From: Bullera alba
Lineage: Eukaryota > Basidiomycota > Tremellomycetes > Tremellales > Bulleraceae
Assembly (NCBI GenBank): GCA_001600095.1
Contig: BCIX01000001.1
Span: 6,411,198-6,475,197 of the forward strand
Length of the DNA stretch: 64,000 nt
Direction: 5' to 3'
Part shown: piece by piece, positions 47,386 to 58,283 of the stretch
How positions within the stretch are numbered: the stretch's first letter is position 1
Layout of the letters: each line of letters starts with the position of its first letter
Made by a program: the position numbers and the translations under genes
The notes under the pieces: model-generated
Told to the model about the DNA's origin: nothing
The model's database searches: none
The model's input: only the letters and a program-made list of their open reading frames with translations

Positions 47386-47962
47386 ATCGTTGCCTTACCC
47401 GCGTGGCAGCAGCGACTGTGTTTTCCCGGTGGAGAATGGAGCCCAGGTGAGTGCGCCTGGCCAGGTGACAGTACACGCGAGGCGACAGGGTTGGTATCGG
47501 GAGGATGACAGTAATGACAGAGCATCTATGACTATAGCTGGCTACAGCTTGCAGGCGGGCCATGGCTAACTTTTGTTATTGGTCACGTGATGCTTGTTGC
47601 TCTCCCACGGCGCTCCCTCGGTCGTCGGGAACCGATCCAACTTCCAAGCCAGCGTCTCACCGATCAGCACGAGTCTCAGTGCTATACATGGCGGCCATGA
47701 CTATGCATGGACTGTACCCTCAGCTCCCCGTTGGTGACGATGTACAGTGGAGCGCAGTGTCGATGAATTTGTGTCTCCCCACGGTCCATCGCAATTTGTC
47801 TCCCGGCCTGTCAGACGTTCCTTTACCGTGGGCACGTCATGGACTTTGGGAGAGGGCCTTAGGTCCTTCGTGTCCATGATCTGCTCTCGCAACTCTTTTC
47901 TCGATTCAATGCATCACCCTTTCTGAGAACTCTAGGTACCTGTTAACCGCTCAACATACGCG
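47386..47962. promoter_or_regulatory. Divergent promoter, MAK5 / PAQR receptor
   Basis: 577 bp between divergent starts. No supported ORF and no clear TATA box. Confidence 0.35.
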
Positions 47963-49270
47963 ATGACATCTATACGACAACGAGGCTCTCAACAGCGACT
48001 CCTGAGTCCGACTACGGATCGACCGGAAGATGAGCAGGATAAAGGCCATTTCCCGCTCTTGAGCTATGAAGAGAGTCTACGCTTGGTCCCCTGGCAGACG
48101 GACAATGATCACATCAGGAGCGGATACCGGCGGCAGCTACATACCATCAGGGCGTGCTTAAAGAGCTCCTTCACCTGTGAGTTGGAGTAGCAATGGGTAA
48201 CTGTGGCGCAACACTGATGCCTACCAGACATTCACAACGAGACCGGTGAGTACCGTCGCTGTCGACATAGGAGGACGATGGATGGAACCAGGCCCTGCTC
48301 ACACCTGGATCTACGCTAGTCAATATACACACTCACTCCCTGGGAGCACTATTCTTTGCTGCGCTGATCCCACTACACCTCATCCCCACGCACTTCCCCA
48401 CTTTCGGCTTCCCCATCCCAGTTGGCTCTACACCGGTGCCTCCCACGGCGCACGACAAGGTGGCTCTCACCCTCAATCTCTGTTGCGCCGTGACGTGTCT
48501 TGGGCTTAGTAGCTGGTTCCATACGGTTCAATGCCACTCTAAGGCCACGTGCGATCTCGCCCACTCTGGCGACTATGTGCGTAGGAATCGTCGATATATT
48601 CACAAGATCGAGCTGACGTCGTGAACTTCAGGTCGGCATTGTTGTCCTGACCACCGGATCCATCGTGCCTAGCATGTACTATTCGTTCTACCACCATCCC
48701 ACTCTGATGGTCGTGTACATGGGTGAGAAATGAGAGCGCAATTTCAACATCCATCGCTCGGACTGACAAGGCTTCTCAGGCGCCATCATCTCCGCCGGGG
48801 TGACTGCTGCCTACGTGAGTCATCATACCAGTGTCCGTCGATCGAAGGGTAGCTAAAACTTTCACAGGTCGTACTCTCGCCTCATCACAGAGCGCATAGA
48901 TGGCACCGCACGTTGACTTTCATCGGACTGGGTCTATCCTCCATTGTGCCCATTACCCACATCATCCTGTCCAAGGGTTTCCAGCACGCCAGACAAACCC
49001 TGAGTCTTGACTTGGTCATGGCCGCCGGCGCTTCGTATATCTTCGGCGCGGTACTATAGTGAGTTGACGCAGTCTAATCATTCCTACTTATGGGATGCTG
49101 ATTATGAGCTTAGTGCTGCCAGGATTCCGGAGAAGTTGCGGCCTGGAAAGTTCGACATCTTTGGATCGTCGCATCAGGTCTTTCACGTGTTCGTGCTTGC
49201 GGGTGCTGGGTTCCAGTACGCAGCTTTGCGGGGAATGGTCTGGGGCAGGTCGATGGCAGTGGGTTCATAA
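47963..49270 (+). CDS. PAQR family membrane protein (adiponectin receptor/IZH type)
   Basis: Seven-helix membrane protein of the PAQR (AdipoR / yeast Izh) family, linked in yeast to zinc, sterol and sphingolipid homeostasis. Start at 47963. Landmarks: [20 protein letters not shown] followed by GYR just before helix 1, [28 protein letters not shown] (the Ser and His of the zinc/hydrolase site), [19 protein letters not shown] with the D/Y-type motif ([11 protein letters not shown]), and [20 protein letters not shown], which holds the C-terminal HxxxH site. All four metal or catalytic elements of ceramidase-like PAQR proteins look present. About five introns, roughly 310 aa. Cytosolic N terminus, short tail. 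Which Izh paralogue it matches is not clear. Confidence 0.9.
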
Positions 49271-49751
49271 CCCGGTCATAATGTAAACCCCTTGGAAGAA
49301 CTTAGATCACTAGTGGGCCTGCCAACTTCCCCAGCTCGAGCAAGATAGCTTCAGCACTGATCGGCTTGTTCACGCGAACGAGTGGCCTGAAAGTGTTTCA
49401 TCTGGTCTTCGATATGGACTCCTGGCGACTGCTGCTTCTATCGACGAGGACTCGGCGGTAGTCGCTGACGCGAAGAGAGCTTTGACCATGCCGCAAGCCC
49501 CACAGTTATCTGCCTGCATTACCTCTCTGGTCGTCATCTGAAGATCATCCTTTGTGAGTGATAACGAGAACCCTCCCGGTGCGATTGGTGTGGATACACC
49601 TCGCTGGGAAGGCTATAAAGTATTGATCATTTCCCCAAGACCTTCCGACATCATCCACCAAAACATTCTCCTTGAGCTTGACCAGTGCACAAAGCCCCAA
49701 AGCCCCGTAACTCGTCATTGTTGACAGTACACCTCCCAGAGATCCGCCACC
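49271..49751. promoter_or_regulatory. Spacer upstream of the 49.7-kb orphan gene
   Basis: 481 bp. TATAAAG at 49614-49620 and a C/A-rich leader ending in GCCACCATGAG, a strong start context. No gene seen. Confidence 0.45.
49614..49620 (+). promoter_or_regulatory. TATA box of the 49.7-kb orphan gene
   Basis: TATAAAG, 132 bp upstream of the ATG at 49752, with a pyrimidine/A-rich leader between. Confidence 0.5.
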
Positions 49752-50783
49752 ATGAGTATTAATGAGTTCTTCATCCATCCAGCTCATCATGTTACTGAAT
49801 CCTGGGCTCGTTCCGCTTGGAAAAGCAAACACATGCAATCCCACAAATACGACTTGGCCCACGAACCCACCTCTGCCGAATGGATGTCCGCCCAGGCGTA
49901 CGAGCAGGGATACTTGAACGAGCTCGCTCTGAGCGCCATGCCGTTCTACCTTGGTAAAGGGGTTCACGGTTGCGACATCAATAGCCTCCACCGCAATATC
50001 GACCAGTGGTCCCGAGACCAACAACGATGGGGAGTCCCGGCTCCTGAGATCGCGAGCAAGAAAGAGCGTATGGACCAAGTGACCAAGACCTGGATCAGGG
50101 GAACCAACTTGAAATCCATCACCGATGATCTCGAGTCAAAGTTCGATGAAGATGGGAAAGGCTCGCTCGAAACCCTGTTCCTCGCTCTGGGGAGGGGACA
50201 GCGAGAAAAGTCCCTTCAGGCATTCAAGGAGCTCTCTAGGACTCACTCCAAAGAACTGGTCGATGGACTGCTGGAGCCTGACTCGCAGACCAACAACAGC
50301 GAGTTCTTTGAACGATACATGACCGTAACCCAGGACTATGACTCGTTGATCACTGCGGCCAAAAATGGCTATGGCTTCCCGAACCCCTTCGCGGCCCTGG
50401 GTAGTTGCGATTGGCGATCGACCCTCGATCTCGATGAGAAAGTAGTCAAGCTCGACACTCTCAACGAAGGCAGTATGAGACGATGGTTGAGCAACGACAA
50501 GAACGAATCCATCGAGGCGGAGAAGAAGTCACTCGTCATGAAGCATTACACTGATTGGTGGTTGAACCAAGAGAAGATCGGGGACGATCAAACGTATACC
50601 GACAAACCTTCACCGCTGACACTCGCTCAGGCCGGTCGGTCGAATACTGACTCGTCGAAGAAGTCTTCCCACAAGGTCTGGAGTGCTCTCACTTCGGCTT
50701 TCGGTAAGGGCGATCATGACAAGATCAAGGAAGCAACGAGGGCGACCAAGATCACCTACCAGTCAACACAGCCGGAGGCGTGA
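49752..50783 (+). CDS. Hypothetical orphan protein, 343 aa, intronless
   Basis: Not recognised. A single uninterrupted exon of 1,032 nt gives 343 aa, in a window where most genes have several introns. The start context GCCACCATGAG is near ideal. Soluble, polar and mostly helical, rich in W, K, D and S: ESWARSAWKSKHMQSHKYDL, DDLESKFDEDGKGSLETLFL and EAEKKSLVMKHYTDWWLNQE. FDEDGKGSLETLF resembles an EF-hand loop (D-x-D-G-x-G-S-x-x-x-L), but no second hand is obvious and the calcium-ligand spacing is imperfect. No signal peptide or membrane helix. The C terminus is basic and Ser/Thr-rich. The intron-free structure could mean recent origin, transfer or retroposition; nothing in the sequence decides. 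Confidence 0.7.
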   Translation: MSINEFFIHPAHHVTESWARSAWKSKHMQSHKYDLAHEPTSAEWMSAQAYEQGYLNELALSAMPFYLGKGVHGCDINSLHRNIDQWSRDQQRWGVPAPEIASKKERMDQVTKTWIRGTNLKSITDDLESKFDEDGKGSLETLFLALGRGQREKSLQAFKELSRTHSKELVDGLLEPDSQTNNSEFFERYMTVTQDYDSLITAAKNGYGFPNPFAALGSCDWRSTLDLDEKVVKLDTLNEGSMRRWLSNDKNESIEAEKKSLVMKHYTDWWLNQEKIGDDQTYTDKPSPLTLAQAGRSNTDSSKKSSHKVWSALTSAFGKGDHDKIKEATRATKITYQSTQPEA

Positions 50784-51163
50784 GCGTTGGCTTGTTCGAC
50801 AATCTGGACTCTGCTCCCAGTCATCTTACCTTCAATATCTTCAGTAAGCTGTCCACATGCACATGTCTACCGCATGCCGATGCGTTGCATCCCGGTATAT
50901 GCCTGAAGGGTATAGCGAAAGCACGCGGGGTATAATGGTAAGAAAATCCATACTTTTGTAAAACCTCGTGAAGACGTAAAAAGAAAGTAGTTTAACAAAA
51001 GGTGACAAGGGGATTCATGACCGTGGTCGATGATCCGAATGCCATACGTCAGAGGGTCGGGTCGAGAACGAGCGTCATCATTAAAAGTCCTTGAATCGTT
51101 TCTCGTGCCCGAAAGAGTCGTGCCATCTCGTGGTTCCCGTGGCCTTCTCCAGAAGATCGCAGC
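50784..51163. other. Intergenic, A-rich
   Basis: 380 bp holding two converging 3' ends. A-rich around 50935-51000 (GTAAAACCTCGTG, AAAAAGAAAG). No gene. Confidence 0.4.
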
Positions 51164-52449
51164 TTAGGTTCGTGCGGCTTGGGCACCACCACCGACAACA
51201 ATGATTTGACCATAGGCGGCGACCAGACCGTTGATAGCTTGCAGGTTGGCGGCCTCGGCTATCAATGGGGTGTTGACGCTGACCTCCACGCCAGCGCTGG
51301 CGGTAGCAGAAGCCGATGCTGAGCTGACCTCACTGGCGATGATGTATGGGTTTGTCGAGTTGAACAGGTGAACAAACCCAGATGAGGAGGCACTGGCGCT
51401 GGCCGACGAGGTGATGGAAGACATGATCGTCGTCGAAGAGCTGGGAGCCACCCAGATAGAGGTCGAGGTAGAAGATGGAGCAGGTGGAGAAGGGGTGGGT
51501 GATGGTGTCCACTGCGTGGTGGAAGAAGGTGCGTGCCATTGTTCAGTCGACGAAGGGGCGACCCAAACAGAAGTTGGCGCCTGGGTGGTTGGCGCTGGCT
51601 GAGTGGTTGGCTCCGGCTGAGCGGGTTGTTAGCTTTGAAAGGCATGTAGGCTGCGCTGCTCACCTGAGGAGCATCTCCATCGAACCACCAAGTGAGCGAG
51701 ATCACACCAGCTCCCTCGTCGGCGAACCGTCTGAAAAGCTGGTATAGGGGTCAGCGAGTGACCAACCTATTGGAGGGCTCATGCTTACTGCTGGAGACAG
51801 ATCTAGACCTCCGTAGTCGCAAGTTGGGCATTCGTCTAAGTAGGATCAGCTTTGTGAACGTCTCCAAGATCGTTCCCGACTGACCCAATATCTGGACGCC
51901 TCCAACCGTCACACCGTTGGCTTGCACCGTGATCATCTTGAAACACTGTGGTCCTGGGTCTAGCAAGGGTCAGACATCGAACTGATGATCTCCCGGTCAA
52001 AGCGCTCACATCCACCGCCGTATTGTGCCGAGTCTGAGGAAATCAGCTGAGGTGTCTAGGAACTGATAGCGGTTCCAACTCACTCAAAGCCACCATGTAG
52101 TCGCTGTCCTTGGAGTATTGTCCTGGGTGACATTCAGTGTGTTCCCGACAGCTAACGCTTTGGCCCACTCACCACAAGCACCGAGACCGGTGTAGTAGAA
52201 AGTACCTCTTCCTTGGAACGCTCTCTTTGTCAACGTGTTGTTGTGCACATCTCTCACAACCAGCTCCTCGCCTAGATCCTTTCTCAACAGCTGATCATCT
52301 CGCTCCGCAACGCCCGCCTCCGAGTGTCTCTCGGCGATGTCAAAGTGCTTCCTGTTATGTCTCTTGTGTCGCAGGTGACTGTGCGACGATGCCAAGGTCG
52401 ATGAGGTGAGAAGCAGGGCGAAGAGGGAGAGTCGTGCGATGGAGAGCAT
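51164..52449 (-). CDS. Secreted DPBB (RlpA/barwin-like) protein
   Basis: Secreted expansin-like protein, expected at the cell wall. A signal peptide is clear (MLSIARLSLFALLLTSSTLAS). A basic, His-rich propeptide follows, ending in a dibasic site (TLTKR|AFQGRG), probably cut by a Kex2-type protease. The double-psi beta-barrel is complete once spliced: GTFYYTGLGACGQYSKDSDY, VALNSAQYGGGYPGPQCFKM, ITVQANGVTVGGVQILDECP, TCDYGGLDLSPALFRRFADE and GVISLTWWFDG. The Asp of the DECPTC block, conserved in the family, is present. Then comes a Ser/Thr/Pro-rich linker with WVAPSST repeats, probably O-glycosylated, and a hydrophobic C terminus. The last hydrophobic part is short, so a GPI anchor is possible but unproven. 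About six introns. Such proteins are often induced in development or infection in basidiomycetes. Confidence 0.88.
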
Positions 52450-53496
52450 ATCGTCGAGTGGTCGATATGTTGATGGGGGAGGGTTGTTGAGCGGAGCAGC
52501 GGGTCAGCAAGTGGTGCTGAGGCTGATGAACGAGTGTGTCTGATGTAAAGAGCGTGAGTGTCGCCTGCCCCGTGCTTAGGCTGTGACGAAGGTCGAGTAT
52601 CGATTGTCGATCGTCGATCGTCGAGTGGTCGAGTGTCGAGTGGTCGAGCGGGTCGGTGGGGCCGAAAGTGGGTCTAGTTCTGCAAAGGAAGGTGGAGATG
52701 GATTGATGAAAGGATGTAATGTCTGGTCGGATTGTGGTTGTTTGAACCGCCGAGGGTTGGGCGAGGAGGAGGAGGGGGATCGAGCGGGCAGAGACGTCGC
52801 AGAGACAAAAAGCAGGGGGCAGCAGGGAAGAGTGGAAAATAGGAAGAGGCGTTCCGGTTTGGACCCAGGCTAGCCCCTTGGACTCGTTCCTATTCAATCG
52901 ATCAGTGCGGGTCTGTTTCGAAAGGGGGCAAGGGCGAGGTCTGGACAATGCTCGATAGAGTAGCACAGGTTTACAGGATCACTACATCATAATGTTCAAA
53001 TGCATCGTCGTCGTCGCGGCTTCTTGCTCAGTGTGGTGGTGGAGCTCGATCATCCATCCGGTCATGTCAACTCTGTCCCAGTATTCCAATGGTCAAGAGG
53101 GCGAGGTAAACAAGTCGACAGATGTTCCGCCTTGTTTGAATTCCGGACCCTGAACAAACCTGAAACACGAAACAAACAACGCGCCAACAGGCGGTCAAAA
53201 AGCGGCAACCGCCGAGTGTGGCGTTTTAGAAATGAAATCATCGGCGTGCAGGTCAATTGCATCTCGGATCTCGTAAACGATCGTAAAGCTCTGGCAAGAG
53301 AGTCGGCAGAGGTCGGCAATCACCAAATGGTCTGATTTCAATGCCACTATCTATCTTCAGCTACTACTCTGCAACGAAAGCTCTACGACTTGCTCGGATT
53401 CACGACACAAGAGCGATCATTCGGACATATGAAGGACCACGCAGAGAGATCACAGCGCGCTTCCCTTTGTTCCGACGCTGACTCGCTCAGACCATC
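52450..53496. promoter_or_regulatory. 1-kb divergent region with TCGA-rich repeats
   Basis: Spacer between the secreted DPBB gene and the sulfite-pump gene. It holds a degenerate TCGA/GTGTCGAG short repeat at 52591-52655. The long minus-strand open frame across the DPBB leader has no protein-like features. No gene called. Confidence 0.45.
52591..52655. repeat. Degenerate TCGA-type short tandem repeat
   Basis: Repeated GTCGATC, GTCGAGTG and GGTCGAG units, with imperfect copies over about 65 bp, in the DPBB promoter or leader. Confidence 0.6.
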
Positions 53497-55262
53497 ATGT
53501 CGTCATTCCTTCCCCCGCCGATCGCGCTGACACGTTTGCAGAGGTGAGTACTTGGCGCAGGGTTGAACGACGGACAACCAGAGTTGGGATTCCAGAATTT
53601 CGCTATTCTGAGTATGCACTTACTTGGCCCTCCTCTGTCCTTGGAGGAGTTGTGCTCAACCTGATCCCCTCAACCTCGCTCACAACTCAAGCGCTCAATG
53701 TGCACGGCTTCGCTATACCTCGGCCAGGAAGAAATTACTGGAGAGAAGTACCCAACTCTGGTCATGCCGCTCTTAAGTCCTTCACCCCACAGCTCTTCAC
53801 CATATGCATGGGCACTGGGATTCTCTCGGTGCTCATGTACAACAACCCTTATCAATTCAGGGGCCTGCAAGTCATCGCGGTGGTGTTTTGGCTGATCGAC
53901 CTTGTCCTCTTCATTTCGATATGCACGATATTTGTCCTTCGGTGGATCTGGTTCACAAAGTCCACGGCGAGGATGTTCGAATCTGAGGTCGAGCAGACGA
54001 CCTACCTCAGTACCACCACCATCGCCGCGTCTACGATTGTCGAGATGATCTCGTTGGTGTGCGGATCGACGTGGAAGAACTGGCAGTATGCGAGTTTCGC
54101 GTTCTGGTGGGCAACCGTTCTTCTGGCTTTGATATCCGCCACAACAACCTACTGGCTTCTAATCAGGGATGAGCAAGTATCGATAGCCAACCTCAGTCCG
54201 ACGTTGCTATACCCTACAACGGGTCTGCTCGCTACGGCATCGGCAGGAAGCGTATTGGTCAGCTACACCACCTTGAGTGTCAGGTTGGCGGTCCCAGTCG
54301 TCATCGTGTCGTACTTGCTTCTTGGTGCAGGTCAGTAGTCGTCATTAGCATCCTCGCCTCCGTACAGATCCGGCTGACCTTCTCTCCAAGGACTCTTCCT
54401 CTGTATCCTCACGCTCAGTGCCTACTTCCTCAGGCTACTACACAATCAGACGCCTTCACCGAGCAAGATTGGAGCCCAGCTCATACCAGTAGCCGCCCTG
54501 GCCAACGCAGCGTATTCGTTCTCTTCGCTGGGCTATGTTGTGGGCATCAAGAAGCACCTCTTCGAGGACTATCCCGGAGGAAGCGGTTCACTTGGCGATC
54601 CCATGGTTGGTGAGTGCATAGATGATCCGCTCCGCTTCCATCTCTGCATGGCATTGTGACTGACGATCTCTAGGAAAAGGGATCTATGCGAGTGGCTTTC
54701 TCCTCGGCCTAACGATCTGGGGCTTCGCTACGTGAGTCATCACACCATCTTAAACCGTAGCTGTCAGTCGCCCTCCCCTCGCGGATTTCCTGCTAATCCC
54801 ACTCCTTCGCTTAGCTTCTGGCTCATCCTAGCCATCGTCTCGTTCGTCCGTGACGTCCCAAAGACCAATTTCAATCTCAACATGTGGTCAGCGGCCTACC
54901 CACTTGGGATCTACGGCATCGCCAGCTCTCAATTCGCTACCGACCTCCAATCGACGGCTTTCAGCGTTGTCAGCTCGGCGACACTCGTGACTGCGGTCTT
55001 GTATTGGGCATATTTGGTCATCTACACATTACCGATGGTCTTTACGGGCAGTCTCTTCCTTCATGATGCGCACGAGGAGTTGGAGAAGGAAAAAAGGGAC
55101 AGGGAGAACGCATCGGAGAACTCAAAGATGGAGACGGCTGGCCAATCCGACCACTTCGCGGGAGAAAGTCGGAATGCCTCTTCGGGTCAGATACAGGAGA
55201 CAAGCGATCTACCGATAGCTCGGCGATCGAGGACGAGACAGAGTGACGACACGCAAGTGTAG
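53497..55262 (+). CDS. SSU1: TDT-family transporter, SSU1-like sulfite efflux pump
   Basis: Ten-helix plasma-membrane transporter of the tellurite-resistance/dicarboxylate (TDT) family; fungal members are the sulfite pump Ssu1 and the malate permease Mae1. Seen: FTPQLFTICMGTGILSVLMYNN (family start block), WLIDLVLFISICTIFVLRWIW, EQTTYLSTTTIAASTIVEMI, LLYPTTGLLATASAGSVLVS, SKIGAQLIPVAALANAAYSF, GFLLGLTIWGFATFWLILAI and NLNMWSAAYPLGIYGIASSQ, ending in a charged cytosolic tail. WSAAYPLGIYG is closer to Ssu1 (W-F-P-x-G) than to Mae1 in my judgement. The start is uncertain: ATG at 53497 joins in frame to RNYWREVPNSG by a long intron (53544 to about 53745). The later exons, at 54.39, 54.67 and 54.82 kb, are clear. 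Confidence 0.8.
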
Positions 55263-55471
55263 TAACTGTGAGTTCCCTCGTCTGCTAGTGGGTTTACGTC
55301 CCGGCGATGGACACTAGGTTTTATGATTGGCTCTGTGTACTTCTGACTGTCGTTACATCACTCTACTCTATGGAAAGTCGAGATTATCAAATTGCCCCGA
55401 AACCCCGCAAAACAGCATCTCTTCCGTATGCCTATACTATTGGCCGGAACCTCCCTGCCCTCATAGCCCCT

Positions 55472-58283
55472 CTACGCCTTGCTCTTCGAGCTTCTGCGCC
55501 CTTTGTCATTGTCGTGTACTCCCATATGCCGCTTGAGCTGATCCGGCCTGGGGAACCGCTTGTCGCACCCAGGAAACGAACAGGCGAAAGGCCTCTCCCC
55601 GGTATCTGAACATGAACATCAGTATTGATCCAGTGCTCTGAGATATCGTATGACCTACGCGTCCGGATATGTTTGGTCAAGTTGGACGCCTCAACGAAAC
55701 CCCTAAAGCAGGGTCAGATCATCGCCTGAACATACGGATTCTGGACTCACTTCGAGCAATGCGGACAGATGAATGGCTTCTCTCCGTTGTGCGTTCGCTG
55801 CGGACGCCGTCAGTACATCGAGTCTGATCTTCATCGACCCTACACTTACCATATGGATCGTCAATGAGCTAGAGATGGCGAAGGTCTTGCCGCATCCTGG
55901 ATGCTCGCACTTGAACGGTTCTTCAAAATTAGTCAGCAATCTTCACGCAGTTTGTGGAGCCTCCAAACTTACTCTCTTGCGCGTGTCGCCGCATATGAGC
56001 AGCCAACGGGGCGGCCTCGCCAAAGCCCTGATCGCACTCTGGACAGATGAACGGTTTATGACCGATATGGCTCTGAAGATGCCGCAAGACCTTTTGTCTC
56101 GATCTAAATAGCCTGCCACAACCGTCCCATTCGCAAGTGTAGCAGTCTTTCCCCTTTCCGATATGCTCGTTGAGATGGTCCATCAGATCGCCCGAGGTCT
56201 GAAACTCGAGATGTGACTCGTTACACCCCGGCCAAAGACACTTGGACACCCGATCCGCCGGAGGTGAGGGTGTATGTGCCAAAGAAGGCTTTGTAACGTG
56301 GTTGAGCGATGACTTGTGCCCATGCGAATGGACATGGGAAAGTGATTGTGACCGATTATGTGAGTGTGAATGCGAGGCATGACATTCTCCCGTCGGGTGA
56401 ATGTGAGCATGGGAATGTCGATGTCGGTGGACGAGGCTGGATGACCGTTGATGATTGCCAATACGTGCCGGCTGACTCATCTGCGATGCGAGCTCCGCCT
56501 GGTGCAGGCGCTGATGAGCGACCTGTATGTTCTCCTGTGTTTGTGACGATAACAGCAGTTGCTCGAATATGTTCTGCCCGGCATTCGTCAACGTGTCGTC
56601 TCCTTGGGCAGATGGAGCGACCGCATCCCAGCCGATAATCGAACCAGGAACACCGAGATGTTCTTCCAGAACGTGTCGGAGCATCGTCTGCGGACTGAAT
56701 GGTTCACCGGTGATGCTGTTATGCGTATGGGCATGGGAAGGAAGATTGGGATGAGCGGGCATGTTCGAGTGCGTAGGACAGTCCTGGGGTACGGGCGCTG
56801 TACACTCTGGCATCGGGAAACAATCGTCCCACAGACACGACAGCAACGCTTGGTTCGCGGCATCGGTTGCTGCTTGCTGTTGTTGCTGGGTCGTCATGCC
56901 CAGTAGGTCATGTCCATTGTTGACGTCACTGGTCATCGATTGTTGTCCTGTGCTGCTGTTGGAGGCGACCAGTGGACTATTCCCGACACTTCCAGTCATG
57001 CCGTTCATCTGGTTGAACATCGTAGCGACATTCATGCCGCTGGACCCAACGTTGGCGTTGTTGTTGGGGCTGCTCAAGGTTGCCTGCAGCGACGCGTTCA
57101 GTTCCGCTAAAGTTGGTCCGGATGTGTCGATGACCGAGGTCCTGGGCACTGGAACAGCAGGCTGGGACTCGGCCTGTGGGAAGCCAGCGGCGCCGAGGTG
57201 ATCGGTGGCAACATGACTCAATAAATCCGGCATAGAAGGGTACATCCTGTGGCAATTCTGCCAATGACATACGTGAGTCGCCAGGATTGTCGTGTTGGGC
57301 GTCGCATATGCTGTGGTCGATGGGCTGGGTACCGTTGAGGTAGAGTTTGGGGTGAAGGCGGTTGAGGTCTGCCAATTTGACAGTGGCTTTGAGGTTGGTT
57401 CCGGAAAGGACGGTAGTACTGGAGTGGGCGCTGCACTGCTGAAAGGCGTATTGTGATTATTCATTTGACCCATGTCGAGTGAGAATGGATCGTGATGATG
57501 GACATGAGGAACGTGAGAGTGGTCGTGATGGTGATGAGTCATTTGCGCGTGGGAATTGTGTCCGCCGCCGGACGGTATCACTGGATCGCTACAAGTCCCC
57601 TGATTACAGCAGTCTAGCTAACAAGTTCGATCATAAGATCAGCACAGTGGTCATGATCATGATGTAATACGACTCACGTATTGCTGAATAGCATGACAAC
57701 CCTCTTTCGAACAAGCCCAGCGCTCAAGCTCCTTGATACCCTCAGCATCAAGCTCGCCTTCCGCAATTTGATCTCCGCTCGTGCTCGTTGATGGTCGATT
57801 TGACGTGTCGTCGGGGCAAGGGTGATGGTGACAGATTGCGTTGATCTGGTTACAGATGACCTGGTCGAGGTCACAATTTGACTCGTCACAGCATCCCATG
57901 TCCGCTGTCGACGGGGGACGCGGCTCGCCGCAGCCGTCATCGGGCACCTTGTCGCAGAGGGGATCTGCGCAACACTCCATATGATCGCCGTCCTCGCAGC
58001 AGAACATCTCCATCCCCGTAGGACCCGTTACCGAGTCCGAGAGCTGATGTACCACTGGTGCTGGATAGCCCTGTGGATTAGGGTGAATGACCGGTGACGC
58101 CAATGTGGAGCTGGGGGCAGAGTTCGACCCCTGATTACTCAGAGACATCATGATTGGCGTCGAGGACGTTCCGGATGATGAGCTGGATGATGATGCCGCG
58201 TGATCGTTATCGCAGCAGATGAACGGGTTGCCCCATGGATCTGCGTGACTCAGGTGCGGCAGGGGCTGGGCTTGGTGCTGCAT
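55472..58283 (-). CDS. ZAP1: Zinc-responsive transcription factor ZAP1
   Basis: C2H2 regulator of zinc uptake genes. The start at 58283 (MQHQAQPLPHLS) leads to a Cys-rich region: MEMFCCEDGDHMECCADPLC, MGCCDESNCDL and DCCNQGTCSD (the last made by splicing to CTAGAC at about 57617). Then a His-rich patch, two N-terminal fingers (CHWQNCHRMYPSMPDLLSHV; CLWDDCFPMPE) and the C-terminal array CLWPGCNESHLEFQTSGDLM, YTCEWDGCGRLFRSRQKVLR, FICPECDQGFGEAAPLAAHM, FKCEHPGCGKTFAISSSLTI, FICPHCSKGFVEASNLTKHI and CSFPGCDKRFPRPDQLKRHM. Finger FAISSSLTIH is almost the same as in yeast Zap1, which settles the identity. Stop TAG at 55474-55472 after GRRSSKSKA. About 850 aa, four to six exons. Confidence 0.9.

Noticed and set aside
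49545..50078. 177-codon minus-strand frame opposite the 49.7-kb orphan gene
   Set aside because: The plus-strand frame is longer, has a TATA box and an ideal start context; the minus frame looks like its shadow.
52355..52966. 203-codon minus-strand frame over the start of the secreted DPBB gene
   Set aside because: It overlaps the signal peptide of the real gene in another frame, is low-complexity (Ser, Thr, Pro) and runs through the TCGA repeat.
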